Positions 10,305-21,665 are shown, counted from the stretch's first letter. The stretch: 64,000 nucleotides of DNA from Coptis chinensis (GCA_015680905.1 CM027381.1:66391501-66455500), one strand, 5' to 3'. The notes: generated by a model from the letters alone, not told the origin. Numbers and translations are program-made.

Positions 10305-10847
10305 AAATGTCTAATTTAAGTAGAAGTAAGGATCTTTCTGAAATCCTATTTTCATGGACAACCAACAACATTCTTACCAGACATGCCATAACCGTCTTCC
10401 ATATCTTGCTGACGCCTTTCCGTGTCTCAATTCTGTCTCCTTCTCTTTTTTGTCTGAAGGAGAGATGGAGATGAAGATTCATCTAGTTCTCATTCTTTGT
10501 CTTTCTTCACATCTTCTACAATGTGCACAAGGCAAGAATCCCCATGTCCCACATTCACCTGCATCAATACCAAAAAAAGGATCGACCCCTCCTTCAAACA
10601 GCTGAAAATGTTCTTCCTAACGTTCAAGACCCTTTGCTAAAAAAGGCATGTAATGCCACTGATTACCAATCACTCTGCCTTTCCTCCATTGCACCCTTCC
10701 TCGAGCCGGGTAAGAATGATCTTATCTCCATTCTTCAAAGTCTCATGAAGGCTACCATCAATCATACAGAAACGCTAAAATATAAAGCCAATGAAATTGT
10801 AGCCAACCCATCTACCACATCTGATATACTTAATGGCCTTCAATCTG

Positions 10848-10854
10848 CCGCAAG
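10848..10854. repeat. Target site duplication of the L1 (5' copy), CCGCAAG
   Basis: Repeated at 12076-12082. The intact paralog has CCGCAAA at the same place, so it is host sequence. Confidence 0.75.
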
Positions 10855-10860
10855 ACCAAA

Positions 10861-11323
10861 TCATCTGGACTCAAACTGTCTTGGGAAGATTCACTGCAAA
10901 ACCAGCTTACATGGCGCTCAAACAGATACGAAACAAGGTCAAATGGTACAGACTTATTTGGGGTAAGTTGGTTTTACCTAAGCATTCCTTTACAGGTTGG
11001 GAATTATTTGCAAATTGTCTTCCCACTCAAGAGTCAAGACAGACTGGTGAAAAAGAAGGTGTTACATCACTCAAGTTGCTGCTTTTGTAACTCTTCAAGG
11101 GAGCATTTGAAACATCTCTTTTTTGATTGCCACTACACAAAAAAAATTTGGTCTAAAGTGAAGGGATGGATGGGTCTGAGTAATTATGTTCAACCTTCTA
11201 CTCCAGAGTGGTACAACATAATGAGGTTATGCAGAACCACTACAATGGAAGCTGAAATTATCAAAGCCATTGTTTGCGCTACTGTTTATGCCATATGGAC
11301 AGAAAAAATCTCGAGGAGGTTCT
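10861..11323 (+). pseudogene. L1 ORF2, zinc-binding (zf-RVT) segment
   Basis: Reads TAKPAYMAL ... W-x-LIWGKLVLPKHSFTGW, then after a frameshift near 11010-11030 CCFCNSSREHLKHLFFDC, the Cys/His pattern of the zf-RVT domain downstream of plant L1 reverse transcriptase. The polymerase domain itself is absent through 5' truncation. Confidence 0.8.
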
Positions 11324-11423
11324 AGCAAAAAATACACTCTGAGGACCATGTATGCAGTAAGCTCATGAAGGAGATGAAAACGTACCTGCAAACAGTGTTA
11401 AGAGAAGTACTATACCCGAGACT

Positions 11424-11993
11424 GTGGCAGCTAAAGTACTTATCGAAAGGATTGGCATTCAAGTTTCCTTCACTCGCAAAGCCCCTAACTGGTGTACTTG
11501 GCTCAAACCTCTACCAGGTGAGCTCATGGTAAATACCGATGGTTCTGTAGTAGAAGACACTAATGGTTTCGGTGGTGCTATCAGGGATGTAACAGGAGAA
11601 GTTAAGCTTGCCTACACAGGATGTTCACCTAAGCAGTCTGTCATGTCACAGGAACTACAGGCGATTGAAGCTAGTATGAAGGGTGCATTGAGCATTGGCG
11701 CTAAAAGAATTACTATTGGGTCGGACTCTATGTGTGTTGTTGGTGCCATCAATGGCAAGGAGGAGCCCCCTTGGTATTGCCTCAACACTATTGCTTCCAT
11801 AAACTCCTTGAAACAACAATTTGAATTTGTTGATTTCAAACATGTTTACAGGGAAACCAATCAAGTAGCTGACTACTTGTCTAGGCTGTGTAACTCTCTT
11901 GATGATTCTGTAATGTATTTCTTGCCTCCAGTTGAAGTTGATGAGACCCTTGCTAAAATTATGAAGGAGGATGTGCAAGGAAAATGTACTTGA
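11424..11993 (+). CDS. L1 ORF2, RNase H domain (RVT_3 type)
   Basis: A 189-codon open frame with the four acidic residues of RNase H: NTDGS, the Glu in QELQAIEASMKGAL, GSDSM and NQVADYLSR. GFGGAIRD after the first Asp is typical of the plant RVT_3 group. Although the frame is intact it has no promoter and no polymerase, so it is a dead remnant. It may still be transcribed if the PMEI promoter of the pseudogene works. Confidence 0.85.
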   Translation: MAAKVLIERIGIQVSFTRKAPNWCTWLKPLPGELMVNTDGSVVEDTNGFGGAIRDVTGEVKLAYTGCSPKQSVMSQELQAIEASMKGALSIGAKRITIGSDSMCVVGAINGKEEPPWYCLNTIASINSLKQQFEFVDFKHVYRETNQVADYLSRLCNSLDDSVMYFLPPVEVDETLAKIMKEDVQGKCT

Positions 11994-12075
11994 GAGCCTA
12001 ATTTTCTTAATATAGGTTGAGGTTGAGGTCTGCCAAACCTCTAGTTGCTTAAAAAACAAATATAAATTTTAAATT

Positions 12076-12082
12076 CCGCAAG
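12076..12082. repeat. Target site duplication of the L1 (3' copy)
   Basis: CCGCAAG directly after the A-rich tail; the PMEI reading frame resumes here. Confidence 0.75.
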
Positions 12083-12231
12083 GTGGTAATCAAAAAGCCT
12101 ATTGACGAAAATGGTCTGAATTTCGCAATTAGTGCAGGCATAGCCTTTGTCATTACCTGTACAGATAGTTTTGCAGAGGTGTCTAAATCTGCATCGCCCT
12201 TGGCTAACTTGGATCAACTTTTAAAGGAGAT

Positions 12232-12240
12232 TTTATTCAA
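12232..12240. repeat. 9-bp target duplication TTTATTCAA (left)
   Basis: Repeated exactly at 12937-12945; the 9-bp length is diagnostic of Mutator-type insertion. Confidence 0.9.
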
Positions 12241-12936
12241 GGATTAAGGATAAAAGTCACCCCTGAACTTGTCCTTGATTGTCATTTGCACCCCCAAACT
12301 TTTTTCTAAGTGAAAAAAACCCTGAAGTTGTAAGTACGTACCAAACGCAATAGTTAGTTTCATAGATGGCGTTAGATATATATGATGTCATTATATTTTT
12401 TACGTACATGACATCATCGATCATTTTATTTATCTTGTAATTTATTTTCCAATGTAGCAAGAAATAAATGGATGATGTAGAAATCAATCAGTGAGTCAAC
12501 TCCAACGGTTACCGGCCTGTAATTGTATAAATTGATCATTTTCTTCAGCAATTCCAACGGTCATAGCCACAAGAAAAAAACCCTAGCTACCAAATTGTTT
12601 GATTTCTATTCAATTCTATGAATAATTTAGGTATGTAATATATAGGTATTATTATTAATTTTTCCTTCATTATTCGCAAATTCTAATCAATTTCTTTTTG
12701 GAATCAATTTATTTTTTGGCAGAAATGTCACTTGCATCATATCAGTGAATTACAAAATAAATAAAAATGATGATGTCATCTAAAAAAGAAAATGACATCA
12801 TATATGTAACGCCATATGTGAAACTAGCTGTTGTGTTTGGTACTTGCAACTACAGAGTTTTTTTTGCTTTGAAAAAAGTTTAGGGGTGTAAGTGACAATC
12901 GGGGTCAAGTTCAGGGGTGTCTTTTGTCCTTAATCC
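12241..12936. mobile_element. Non-autonomous Mutator-type miniature element
   Basis: A 696-bp element starting GGATTAAGGA and ending TCCTTAATCC, with terminal inverted repeats of about 200 bp (12241 to about 12440, and about 12728 to 12936; imperfect). Both arms contain CACCCCTGAACTTG and a segment around ATGATGTCAT. It has no coding capacity. The exact 9-bp target duplication and long inverted repeats place it with Mutator-like elements. It interrupts the 3' part of the PMEI pseudogene. Confidence 0.9.
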
Positions 12937-12945
12937 TTTATTCAA
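12937..12945. repeat. 9-bp target duplication TTTATTCAA (right)
   Basis: Exact copy of 12232-12240; PMEI homology resumes after it. Confidence 0.9.
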
Positions 12946-13375
12946 TGGCCTTAATATTATGGATCTCATCGTTCCCCGTCACCTCCTTCATGAAGCAACT
13001 CCTAGCAATTGCTTAGCATTTCTTGATCGGTTATTCTCTGAAAATTCTACATTTCATGGCTTTCTATATCTAGGAACTGTGTATTTTTATTTTTATTCTT
13101 GTTATCGCCTTTTGTACTGGTTTCATTTAAGATTGAGAACGAACTTTGGTTGTAAACGTACAGAAACTATGACAACATTTGTAGGAGTGGTAATGGCTTG
13201 TACATGCATCAAATTACATTTGCAAAAATCATTTGGACGATACGATACATACTTCTAATTTTGCCATGTGATCGGGATATATACTTGTGGAAATATGGTG
13301 CAACTTTCCAACCAATCCACCAATCTGGAATGTGACCAATTTCCTTATGCAATAACTGGGTACTGGGATCGGAAG

Positions 13376-13745
13376 GAGAAAAAATTCGCTCCTAATCGCC
13401 TAGGAGCGAAAAGCCTCCTAAGCGCATCTCCATCGCACATCCACAATATCATTATTATTGATTAACTAGAGTTAATTAAAATCTAATAAAATATTCTCTC
13501 TCCAAAACATTCCACTTTTTTCTCCACAAAAGTTATTTCCTATATTTGAGTTTCCATCAAAAAAAATCTACAACAATAATATATGACAATTGAATTCGCG
13601 ATTCTCCTCCAAATATACTATTACTCAATTTTTATCCTCCCCTCCCTCCTCTTTAATTTTGGGCGGTAAAACCCAAAGAAAGTAAAAAGAAAAATCCTTA
13701 TATAATAGAATGAATAAACCAACATTTATGATAATAAATCCCAAA
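13376..13745 (+). repeat. Left terminal inverted repeat of the FAR1-type element
   Basis: Matches the reverse complement of 17045-17412 from GAGAAAAAATTCGCTCC to the ATCCTTATATAATA stretch. Near its outer end CGCTCCTA...TAGGAGCG forms a hairpin within the arm. Confidence 0.85.
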
Positions 13746-13899
13746 ACAAAATAGTAAATTCTTGTTTCATTGGAGAGAGTAGTTAAAAAATTATTTGCAT
13801 CACTAATGTCAGGTAAGAAAAGTTTCTCAACCCCCTCCATTATTTATTGCTAGTTTTGATTTATTTATTTTTAATCCATGTAACTGCACTTGATTAACT

Positions 13900-16118
13900 G
13901 TGTCTGTACTTGTTTCATTAGATCCAAGTGATCACATTTTCATATTGAACTCGAGTTCAAGTGAGGATGATGAGCCAAATGTAGACGATCACCCCGAAAC
14001 AATAGACGACAATGACATGGAGCTGTTATGGGGTGAGGAACCGAAAGTTGGTATGTTATTCTTATCAACAAATGAAGCTTATAATTTTTACAATGCATAT
14101 GCTAGACGCAAGGGGTTTAGCATTAGGATAAAAATACTTCCGCTTCACGTAAAGATAAGAAAATTTTACAGAGGGAAATATGTTGCTCGAAGGAAGGTAC
14201 TCGTAGAAATCATTCCCGTGAGAGTTCACCGAAAAACCTCGACCCTTAACCCGAGTTGGTTGTAAAGCATGTTTTGTAATTAAATTACAAGACAATGCAA
14301 AATATAAATTGATGAAATTTGAGGAATTGCATAACCATGATCTTGCAAAACACTCTGAAGTTCATAAGTTGAGGTCACAACGGAAAGTAACAGATGCTCA
14401 GGGTGGTGTTATTAGTAGTATGTATGAAGCTGGAATAGGAGCATCAAAAATACATTCATATATGCGTAAAGAAGCCGAAGGATATCAAAACATTAATTTC
14501 ACCAAAATAGATTGCAATAACTATACTTAAAGACATCGTAGGAAAATTTACAAGAAAGGAGATGCACAAAATCTGGTTAACTACTTCCGAGCCATGAAAA
14601 CTAAGAACCCATCTTTTTTCTATTTGACAAAAACTAATGAGAAAGACCAACTATCATGTTGTTTTTGGTCTGACGCGAGGTCACGGTTGGACTTCAGTTT
14701 CTTTGATGATGTTATGTGTTTCGACACCACCTACAGAACAAATGGGTATGACTTACCATATGCTCCTTTTGTTGGAATTAACCTATCATGGGCAATCTGT
14801 GTTATTTGGTTGTGGATTACTCTTAGATGAAACTACCGAGTCGTTTATATGGTTATTCGAGGCATTTTTGGAAGCAATGAACGGTAAGCATCCCAAAACT
14901 ATTTTCACTGATCAAGCTCAAGCTATAGCAAATGCAATTGAATATGTATTTCCAAATTTGAACCATCGCCCTTGCTTGTGGCACATTTATTTAAATGCCG
15001 GTAAACATCTTTCTCATGCTTTTAACGAGCTTCCTTCTTTTGTGACAAGCTTTAAGGATTGTATATACAATAATGAGACAGTGGAAGAATTTGAACTTTG
15101 TTGGGATCTATTGCTTAAGGAATACAATTTGGAGGAAAATAAGTGACTACTAAATTTATTTGAGTTGAAAACAAAGTGGGCACTTGTATATGGGCGGGAA
15201 TACTTTTGTGCAGGTATCACAACTACCCAAAGAAGTGAGAGTATGAATAGCTACTTCAAGAAGTATTTAAAAAAAACTACGCCTTTATATGAATTTGCTA
15301 TTAAATATGGGGAAGCAGTATTAGATAGGCGCGAGCAGGAGATTTCTAAAGATTTTGCTTCAAGACAAACAAAACCAGTACTGAAATCAAGGTGGAAGGT
15401 TGAAAAGGAAGCAAGTGAAAAGTTTACAAGAGCAATCTTCAAGTGTTTCTAGGAACAAGTTCTTGAGTGTTTGAATATTTTTGAACAACCCATAGAGGAG
15501 GATGGAACACTATCAAAATATAAGATTTCATCTTATGGCCGCCATTTTTGTGTCCGCAGTGTTACATTTAACTCCTTGGATAATTCAGTTCATTGTAGTT
15601 GCAAAATGTTTGAATTTACTGGTATTTTGTGCTCACATGCTCTTAAAGTGTTGCAGAATAAACAAGTGGCTACTCTCCCGTCGAAATATTATTTACATAG
15701 GTGGACTAAAGATGCGACATCTGGCGTTGCTCTGGGTGACTTTGAAAATTCAGTGCAATCAGATTGTCAATTATCCTTTTCGACAACGGGGCAGAGTGAA
15801 CTAATTCATATAGCCCTTGCTTTTGCTGTCAAAGCTGCTAGTACCCCAGAGTCTTGTGTGTTAGGAAAGAAAGAACTTATGCAAGGCTTGAGAAAAGTAG
15901 ACATATGCTTGCAAAATGGTCATGGTCAGGTTGTAGATGACATGAACGGAAACAGTGATGTGTGCCAAGTTCCACGGGCTATGAAAGTAAACGATCTACC
16001 ACGAAGAAAAGAGAAAAAGGTTAAGGGATATGGTAGAGCCAAGGGTCCCTTAGAAAAGAAAAGGAAGAGTTCCAAAACCAAGCAAAAACACAAGGAACCT
16101 GGTAAGAAAGCAATATAA
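13900..16118 (+). pseudogene. FAR1/MULE-type transposase, frameshifted
   Basis: In order: an acidic N-terminus; a FAR1 DNA-binding domain (NEAYNFYNAYARRKGFSIRI; then, in other frames, a Cys pair and VGCKACFVIKLQDN with HNHDLAKH); the MULE core with DTTYRTNGYDLP (first Asp, about 14720), TIFTDQAQAIANAI (second Asp) and CLWHIYLNAGKHL; the segment with TTQRSESMNSYFKKYL; and a SWIM zinc finger (VHCSCKMFEFTGILCSHALK, about 15590-15655). A lysine-rich tail ends at TAA 16118. At least two frameshifts fall in the FAR1 domain and several stops between domains. Smaller downstream exons are likely at 16196-16258, 16343-16525 and 16701-16767. Confidence 0.8.
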
Positions 16119-16195
16119 ATATAATGCCATGTTTTAATGCATATTGTGATATATGTAGTTTTAGTCTTTAATGTAATGATTATTGGTCTTGTTTA

Positions 16196-16767
16196 GATGA
16201 GAATGAACAAAGTAAACAGGATCAAGATGTTGTGGGGGATGAATTACAGTACACTCAGGTAACTTATCATAAGACCTTTGAAACTTAGTTTGTGTAATAC
16301 GAAAAAGTTCAGCTTATAATTCATTTCATTTCTTCCTCTCACGTGTTTTCACACGTCACTCATTATGGGCTTCCACCAAATTCTAATAACCAAGGTGTCT
16401 ATCATCCCATGGTTGGCTCCTTAAGCATGCCCATGACTCTATATCCTCAAACTATGCAGCAATTAATCATACCTACAACTCATCAAGCAATGGTTTGGCC
16501 AACAATGGAAGTGGAGAATTCATAACCTAGTCAGGTATATAGGGATGAACTATGTTCTCATTCACTTTGATTACTTGGTTCACTACGATAAACAAATTAG
16601 TGGTACTCTTAAATTTGAAAATAGGAATGAACTAGGTTAATATGTCTTGTAAATACTCAAACATGAAGTTAAATTGTTGTTATGATGTAATGTACTTGTA
16701 GGGATTGCTCAACCTTTTAAACGAACAATATGATGTGCCTCAACCGTCATGGAGACCCATCCGGTGA
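16196..16767 (+). pseudogene. Likely 3' exons of the FAR1-type transposase
   Basis: Three open pieces with splice-like borders: an acidic/glutamine-rich piece before CAG|GTAACT near 16258; 16343-16525 with YGLPPNSNNQGVYHPMVGS; and a last piece from 16701 ending TGA at 16767 (LLNEQYDVPQPSWRPIR). Tails of this kind follow the SWIM domain in FAR1-related proteins. The splice sites are inferred. Confidence 0.45.
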
Positions 16768-17044
16768 AGCCTTTGGAACTATTACTGTAAGTACGCTACC
16801 TAGCTCCCTACTTAGTCCATTCTTTCTCATTTAACTAATGGCATGGATTCTAAGCTTTTTACAAATTTTTAATTTTGTGTTGCAGATTTTTCAAGGGGTT
16901 TCTTTCATTCAATTAAAGCTTAAATTTGTCATTTTTTTTTTTTTTTTTGTTGGCTATTATCATCATTATTATGGGGTTGTAATAAAGTTGCAATTTGCAT
17001 ATGCAATATACGTTTCTTTAAGAATAATGGTAAATTTTAAGAGT

Positions 17045-17412
17045 TTTTATCATAATTAATGGCATTCGTTTCATTTTATTATATAAGGATTTTTCGTTTC
17101 ATTTTTTTTTTTGTTTTACCGCCCAAAGCTAAAGAGGGAATAATGGGAGGGGAGAGAAAAATAGACGAATAGTATATTTGGAAGAGAGACACGAATTCAA
17201 TTTTCATATATTATTGTTGTAGATTTTTTTTTTATGGAAACACAAATATAGGAAACTTTTGTAGAGAAAAAAGTGGAATGTTTTGGAGAGAGAATATTTG
17301 ATTAGATTTTAATTAACTCTAATTAATCAATAATAATGATATTGTGGATGTGTGATGAAGATGCGCTTAGGAGGCTTTTCGCTCCTAGGCGATTAGGAGC
17401 GAATTTTTTCTC
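17045..17412 (-). repeat. Right terminal inverted repeat of the FAR1-type element
   Basis: Inverted copy of 13376-13745, including ACCGCCCAAAG and the outer CGCTCCTAGGCGATTAGGAG hairpin. Confidence 0.85.
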
Positions 17413-17860
17413 GATCAAATCCCATTAACCGTTCTAAATACAATGCCACCTGTCCGAACTTAACTGCACAACAACTCTCCCTTACTTAATTTTTCCTGTT
17501 ATTCATTTTCTTTCTTTTTCTATTTCTGAACAAGATAAAGTTATTTTTAGTTTCTTTTTGTTTTTTTGGCTACAAATAAAAAAAGAAAAGAAAAACTGAA
17601 AAATAGGAGATGGAGAGTTAACATACTTTTAACTAATGGACATGTGGGTATGTCATTGCAATCCAGTAACCGGTTGTAGCATAGTCGGACTTTTCCTCAT
17701 GTATGAAGCTTCTTCAATTCGTTCAGGGATTCAAGACGTTCACATAAAAAAAATTTAACTATCAAATAATGTAATATTAAGAGTCCTGTATTGGGCACCA
17801 CTGGAATTTGATCGGGCAACCTCCAGCCCAAGCCCAACAATGAAACCCAACAGCAAAAGC
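17413..17860. other. Stretch without a recognisable gene
   Basis: AT-rich and polypyrimidine-rich sequence between the FAR1-type element and element A. It is probably old host or element DNA. Nothing coding is seen. Confidence 0.5.
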
Positions 17861-17865
17861 CCAAT
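17861..17865. repeat. Target duplication CCAAT of element A (left)
   Basis: Exact match at 33691-33695. Confidence 0.85.
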
Positions 17866-19674
17866 TGATAAATGTAAAAACAATAGTTTTAACTACTCTT
17901 AACTAGTTATGCTATGAATAAGTAAAACTAAAGCTATTTACTACTCTATGATCAAAGTTATGTACTCTCGATTATCATGCAATATGTGGAGTAGAGAACT
18001 AGTTCCACTCTTAGGGTGTGTTTGTTAAATTTTAACTCATGGAAAGGAAAGGAAATAAAATGGGTGGTCCACTATGGAATGGAATGGAAAGGAAATAATT
18101 TTAAATGGTATTTGTTTGGTAAACTGGGGAAAGGAAAGTAAAAACTGGAGAAAGGAATAATCATGTTTGTTTGCAAAAGCCATGGAAATGAATAATTGTA
18201 TTGTTGGGTCATGGGTGTATTAGTAGTAAGTCCCTATCTATCTATTTCCTTTCCTTTCCTTTCCACAAAATTTTCAGGGGTTAGCTAAGGACATAAAACC
18301 TTTTCCATTTGTTTTCATATGGAAAAGCCCATTTCCTTTCCATGGGTAAACAAACGCCTTAAAAACTATGGAAAAGGTGGACCACTCTTATTTTCCTTTC
18401 CTTTCCATAGTGTTTCCATCATAACAAACACACCCTTAGTTTATTTAGAAGTAAGTTTCGCTAGTTTAATCGATTCTAATAAAACTAATGAGAGTAATGG
18501 ATTGTGATTATACTAATATGGTAATTGAACTAATTAAAATGTTCTAACTTATACTATGACAATTAAATACTAAGATGTGAATATGGAGAAGGGATTAGGG
18601 GGATTTGATTCCACTTAGACAAATTCATAATATGTTAGTGTAGATTATTGCAATTGTAACCAATAAAAATTAAGTGTTTGATCCCTAATTATTTATGGCA
18701 TTCTCTACCAACTAATAATTAGCATGTAAGGAAGTTCAACCCATTCTCATGATGAATCAACTAACCTACTAAAGTAAACTCTTAAAAAGGCAATAATTCT
18801 AACTAACACATCAAGTCTTCATCAAAGCTTCATCAAACCTCTCTAATGGAGGTTTAGCTAGAAATCATTAAACTATCATTAATAGAAGAATAAGAAGAAG
18901 ACATTATAGTAACAATAACCTGACTTTATTAATCTAAAGGAAGAGAGTCTAAGAATTAAAAACTATATTAAAGATTAAGTACTGAATAATTAACTAAGTA
19001 AAATCTAATGAAGAGTTATATGAATTAAATCCTAGGTACTGGGAAGGGAGAGAATTATTCTAAAAGCTAAAACTAAGTATCTAATTAAGTATATCTTGAG
19101 TTATGCCTTATTTCTCTTAATATAGGAGAGGGCTAGGTTTACAATTTCGTGCATGGGCTTTCGAGCTATGTTTTGGGCCATGAAATCAAACCTAAAACCT
19201 AATTACATATGTCCAAAAAGGGATTCTCTGCTAGAAATTACTGCAATAGCCTTTTCGTCCACTTCTTATCCTTTGATTAGGTCAAATTTTAGACCTTTAG
19301 AAATCTCTTTCCGAGCCGGTCGTTTTGACATATAGTAGGCCCAATTCGGTGTCTAAGTCCAAAGATACGGCCCGTGGAAGTTCTATTGACTTTTATGCTA
19401 TATTTCTGCCCGCGTTGACTTTGACTTTTCAGCTTTGACCGGGCTTTAAAAAGGCTTTTTCTCCTTGAATCTTGGCTTTTAGTCATAGAACTTCTTAGCA
19501 ACCAACCTTTGCTCATTTCTCTTGCAAAAGTTACATGTTTCTTCACATATTTGACTCCAAGACCTGAAATACACAAAAGTATGTAAACAGTACTAACTCT
19601 TATTTATTATACACATAATTGGTCTAAATGTAATATTATTAAGGGATTAAAACTACAGCTTTGGGCTCTTATCA
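17866..19674 (-). repeat. 3' LTR of element A (with MITE insertion)
   Basis: Runs TGATAAATG...GGGCTCTTATCA. It aligns throughout with 32306-33690 except for the 425 bp made by the MITE and its duplicated TTA. On its right is a purine tract for plus-strand priming. Confidence 0.9.
18014..18435. mobile_element. Tourist-type (PIF/Harbinger) MITE
   Basis: 422 bp with perfect 14-bp terminal inverted repeats GGGTGTGTTTGTTA and TTA duplications at 18011-18013 and 18436-18438. The inverted homology continues less perfectly inward, rich in GGAAAGGAAAGG. The other LTR of element A (near 32445-32460) preserves the empty site CTCTTAGTTTATTTAG. This proves the insertion and shows it came after element A. 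Confidence 0.95.
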
Positions 19675-19692
19675 AACCACCCCCAAACAGCA
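19675..19692 (-). other. Polypurine tract of element A
   Basis: Minus strand reads CTGTTTGGGGGTGGTTT directly before the 3' LTR; the usual site for plus-strand DNA priming. Confidence 0.7.
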
Positions 19693-20687
19693 TTTTGCTT
19701 GTCCTCAAGCAAATATGGGAAATTAAATTAAGTGACCAAAAATGGAGTTCTAAGTAATCTCGTTTCGCTAAGTGCGATTGCATTTACCATATGTAATAAG
19801 GCCTTAACCACTAGAATTCCCTAGTGGACGAGTTATAGCCTTGTGAGAGTTTTCCAGATAAGGTACTCACAAACTTCATCTATACTACAACGACTAAGAA
19901 ATAAACATACTGTTTCCTAATTTATATTAAGATATCTATACATCTCACTAGCAATGAATACAGAATAATCAATTAGAAATCTAAGCTAATATGTGCATAA
20001 TAATCAATCATCTACGGATAAACATATATATAATGAACTATGCTATTAAATACAATAACAGGTCCGTTTCTGAAACTTTGGAATAACGTCCTTAAGTAGG
20101 TCCTCGCATATATGTCAAGACAAAAACACTCTGATTTTTCCACTCAAGTTTCGCTCACTCTAGTGCATAGTGGGCACACTTTACCTTACAATCTCAATGA
20201 CACACAAGGAAGTCGAAGTCGATTATACACATCTGCCACTTACTATCACACTAACCTATTCCTAATTGAGCTAGAGGTCTTTATTAGGTGTTGCGGGGGT
20301 TAGGTGATGATTTAAGAATGAAAGAAATGGATATTCAAAAGGATAAGTCTGAGATAATAGAGTCTTCATATTATGTAACTAGAGAAAACCTTATTCTTAC
20401 CTTGCTTCTATACTTTGTTTCCATCCTTAGCCATTTTTCCTTTTTTCTTTTGGCTTTTGACTTCTTTGATTATGTTTTTGGAGTTCTAATTTTTCATTTT
20501 ATTTATTTTTTTCTTTTCTTTGGATGGAAACTTTTTTTTTTCTTATTTGAAGCAACTAACAATTTCTTTGTTTCACATGTCTTTCTCTTTTCTATTCTTC
20601 ATTTCATCTCTATTCTCAGACTCATTTAAAAATGGATAGGCTGATTTTTATTTTTATTTTGTTTTGTAAAAAGGTAAAGGATTTGCA
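19693..20687 (-). other. Non-coding 3' interior of element A
   Basis: T-rich sequence near 20395-20630 and no recognisable coding region. Open frames here are low-complexity Phe/Leu runs produced by the pyrimidine-rich strand. Confidence 0.5.
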
Positions 20688-21461
20688 CACTAATACAAAA
20701 AAGCTCATATACCACTGTTATATACAGTGGTAAAAAGCTTTTAGCCAATGTTTTCAAACCGTGGTAACAACCACCGTGACAAATACTTCTAACAAAACCA
20801 TGGTAAAAAGTACCTATTATATACTACGGTTTTAGCTAAAATAGTGGTATTAGGATTTTCGAACCGTGGTTAATAGTCTTTACAATTTTCTCTATCCGAG
20901 GTGAACTGTGGGAAATAGTGATGCTATATACGACGGTTGGATAAAAACCGTGGTTTATAGTAGACATTTAAAAATAAATAAATAAAAGCTCCTGATTATT
21001 CAATTTTCATCATATTCAACCCTGCAACCTGCAACCTGTCCATTTTCACCATATCCACATTGGATTTAAAAACATATTGCTCAAATAAACAATTCATAGT
21101 GCAACAAACAAAAGAAATAAATTTAGACATTGAATTGCTAAAAGAAGTTTTAACTTGTTCCATCCGGCCAAAACATCAAAATAATAATGACCAACTTGTT
21201 CCTTCTAAAACATCAAAATAATGGTGAGATCGACCAAGTACTGAATTTTAACTGGAAATGGTCAAAACCTAACTAAGACACAACACTTGGCTCAAACGCT
21301 CCATTATGCTGGATGAATCTAAGAATTTCAAGTCGAACAACATCAAGTTCCTCTTATGTGTATGTATCTTTGAGGCTTAGATTTGTCATCTACACAATCA
21401 AATATCAAAAGGTAATATAATAACTAAATAATTAATGAAGAGTAACACAAAACAAAGAATG

Positions 21462-21665
21462 CTAATGTATGACGACTTTTACCTTATTTTCAAAAGAATT
21501 ATCTGAACTAGCTTCCATTATTTCTCTCATGAACTTCATTATGTAATACCCACACTTTTTACTCCCTGGATGCTCAGGTGTGCCCAATGCTAGAGTTAAG
21601 ATGTCCTTACTTCCTTCAGTAACTACCTTCCTCTCCTCCACTTCCTTAGTTAGCACATCCTTCAA
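21462..21665 (-). pseudogene. Ulp1/C48 SUMO-protease-like fragment of the CACTA element
   Basis: Contains PGSKKCGYYIMKFMREIM, the region around the catalytic Cys of Ulp1-like C48 peptidases, which plant CACTA and MULE elements often carry. The preceding ALGTPEHPG resembles a motif of another CACTA-associated domain, so the piece may be a fusion of two parts. The His and Asp of the triad are not found in frame. Confidence 0.6.

Larger units (their letters stand above)
10855..12075 (+). mobile_element. 5'-truncated L1-type non-LTR retrotransposon
   Basis: A 1221-bp insertion in the PMEI pseudogene, same strand. It carries only the 3' end of ORF2: the zinc-binding reverse transcriptase tail and RNase H. 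An A-rich stretch ends it near 12049-12073. It is flanked by CCGCAAG. The 5' truncation is usual for target-primed reverse transcription; the 7-bp target duplication is short for an L1. Confidence 0.85.
10465..13050 (+). pseudogene. Second PMEI copy, split by two transposon insertions
   Basis: Starts MEMKIHLVLILCLSSHLL, a signal peptide like that of the first copy. A frameshift between 10523 and 10605 moves it to the frame holding KACNATDYQSLCLSSIAPF. The gene stops matching at 10847. It resumes at 12083, in the region of the fourth cysteine (FVITCTDSFAEV) and LANLDQLL, is cut again at 12240, and continues at 12946 (IMDLIVP...SNCLAFL). The two gaps hold an L1 fragment and a small Mutator-type element, each with target duplications. 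About 35-40 bp present in the first copy, including the codon for the third cysteine, are missing before the L1. The 5' flank of this copy resembles that of the intact gene, so the pair arose by tandem duplication. Confidence 0.85.
13376..17412 (+). mobile_element. FAR1-type Mutator-like element with long terminal inverted repeats
   Basis: The ends read GAGAAAAAATTCGCTCC on both strands. Inverted repeats of about 365 bp frame a plus-strand transposase with FAR1, MULE and SWIM domains. Homology between the ends may extend outward a few bases (GGGAT at 13365-13369 and ATCCC at 17419-17423). The 9-bp flanks (GATCGGAAG and GATCAAATC) share only five bases, so the target duplication is unproven. 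Coding damage shows it is inactive. Confidence 0.85.

Noticed and set aside
13367..17421. 9-bp target duplication for the FAR1-type element (GATCGGAAG/GATCAAATC)
   Set aside because: Only five of nine bases agree, and end homology may extend into these bases.
20288..20629. 113-codon Phe/Leu-rich frame that could be a membrane protein
   Set aside because: Produced by a T-rich tract in element A; no domain and no context.
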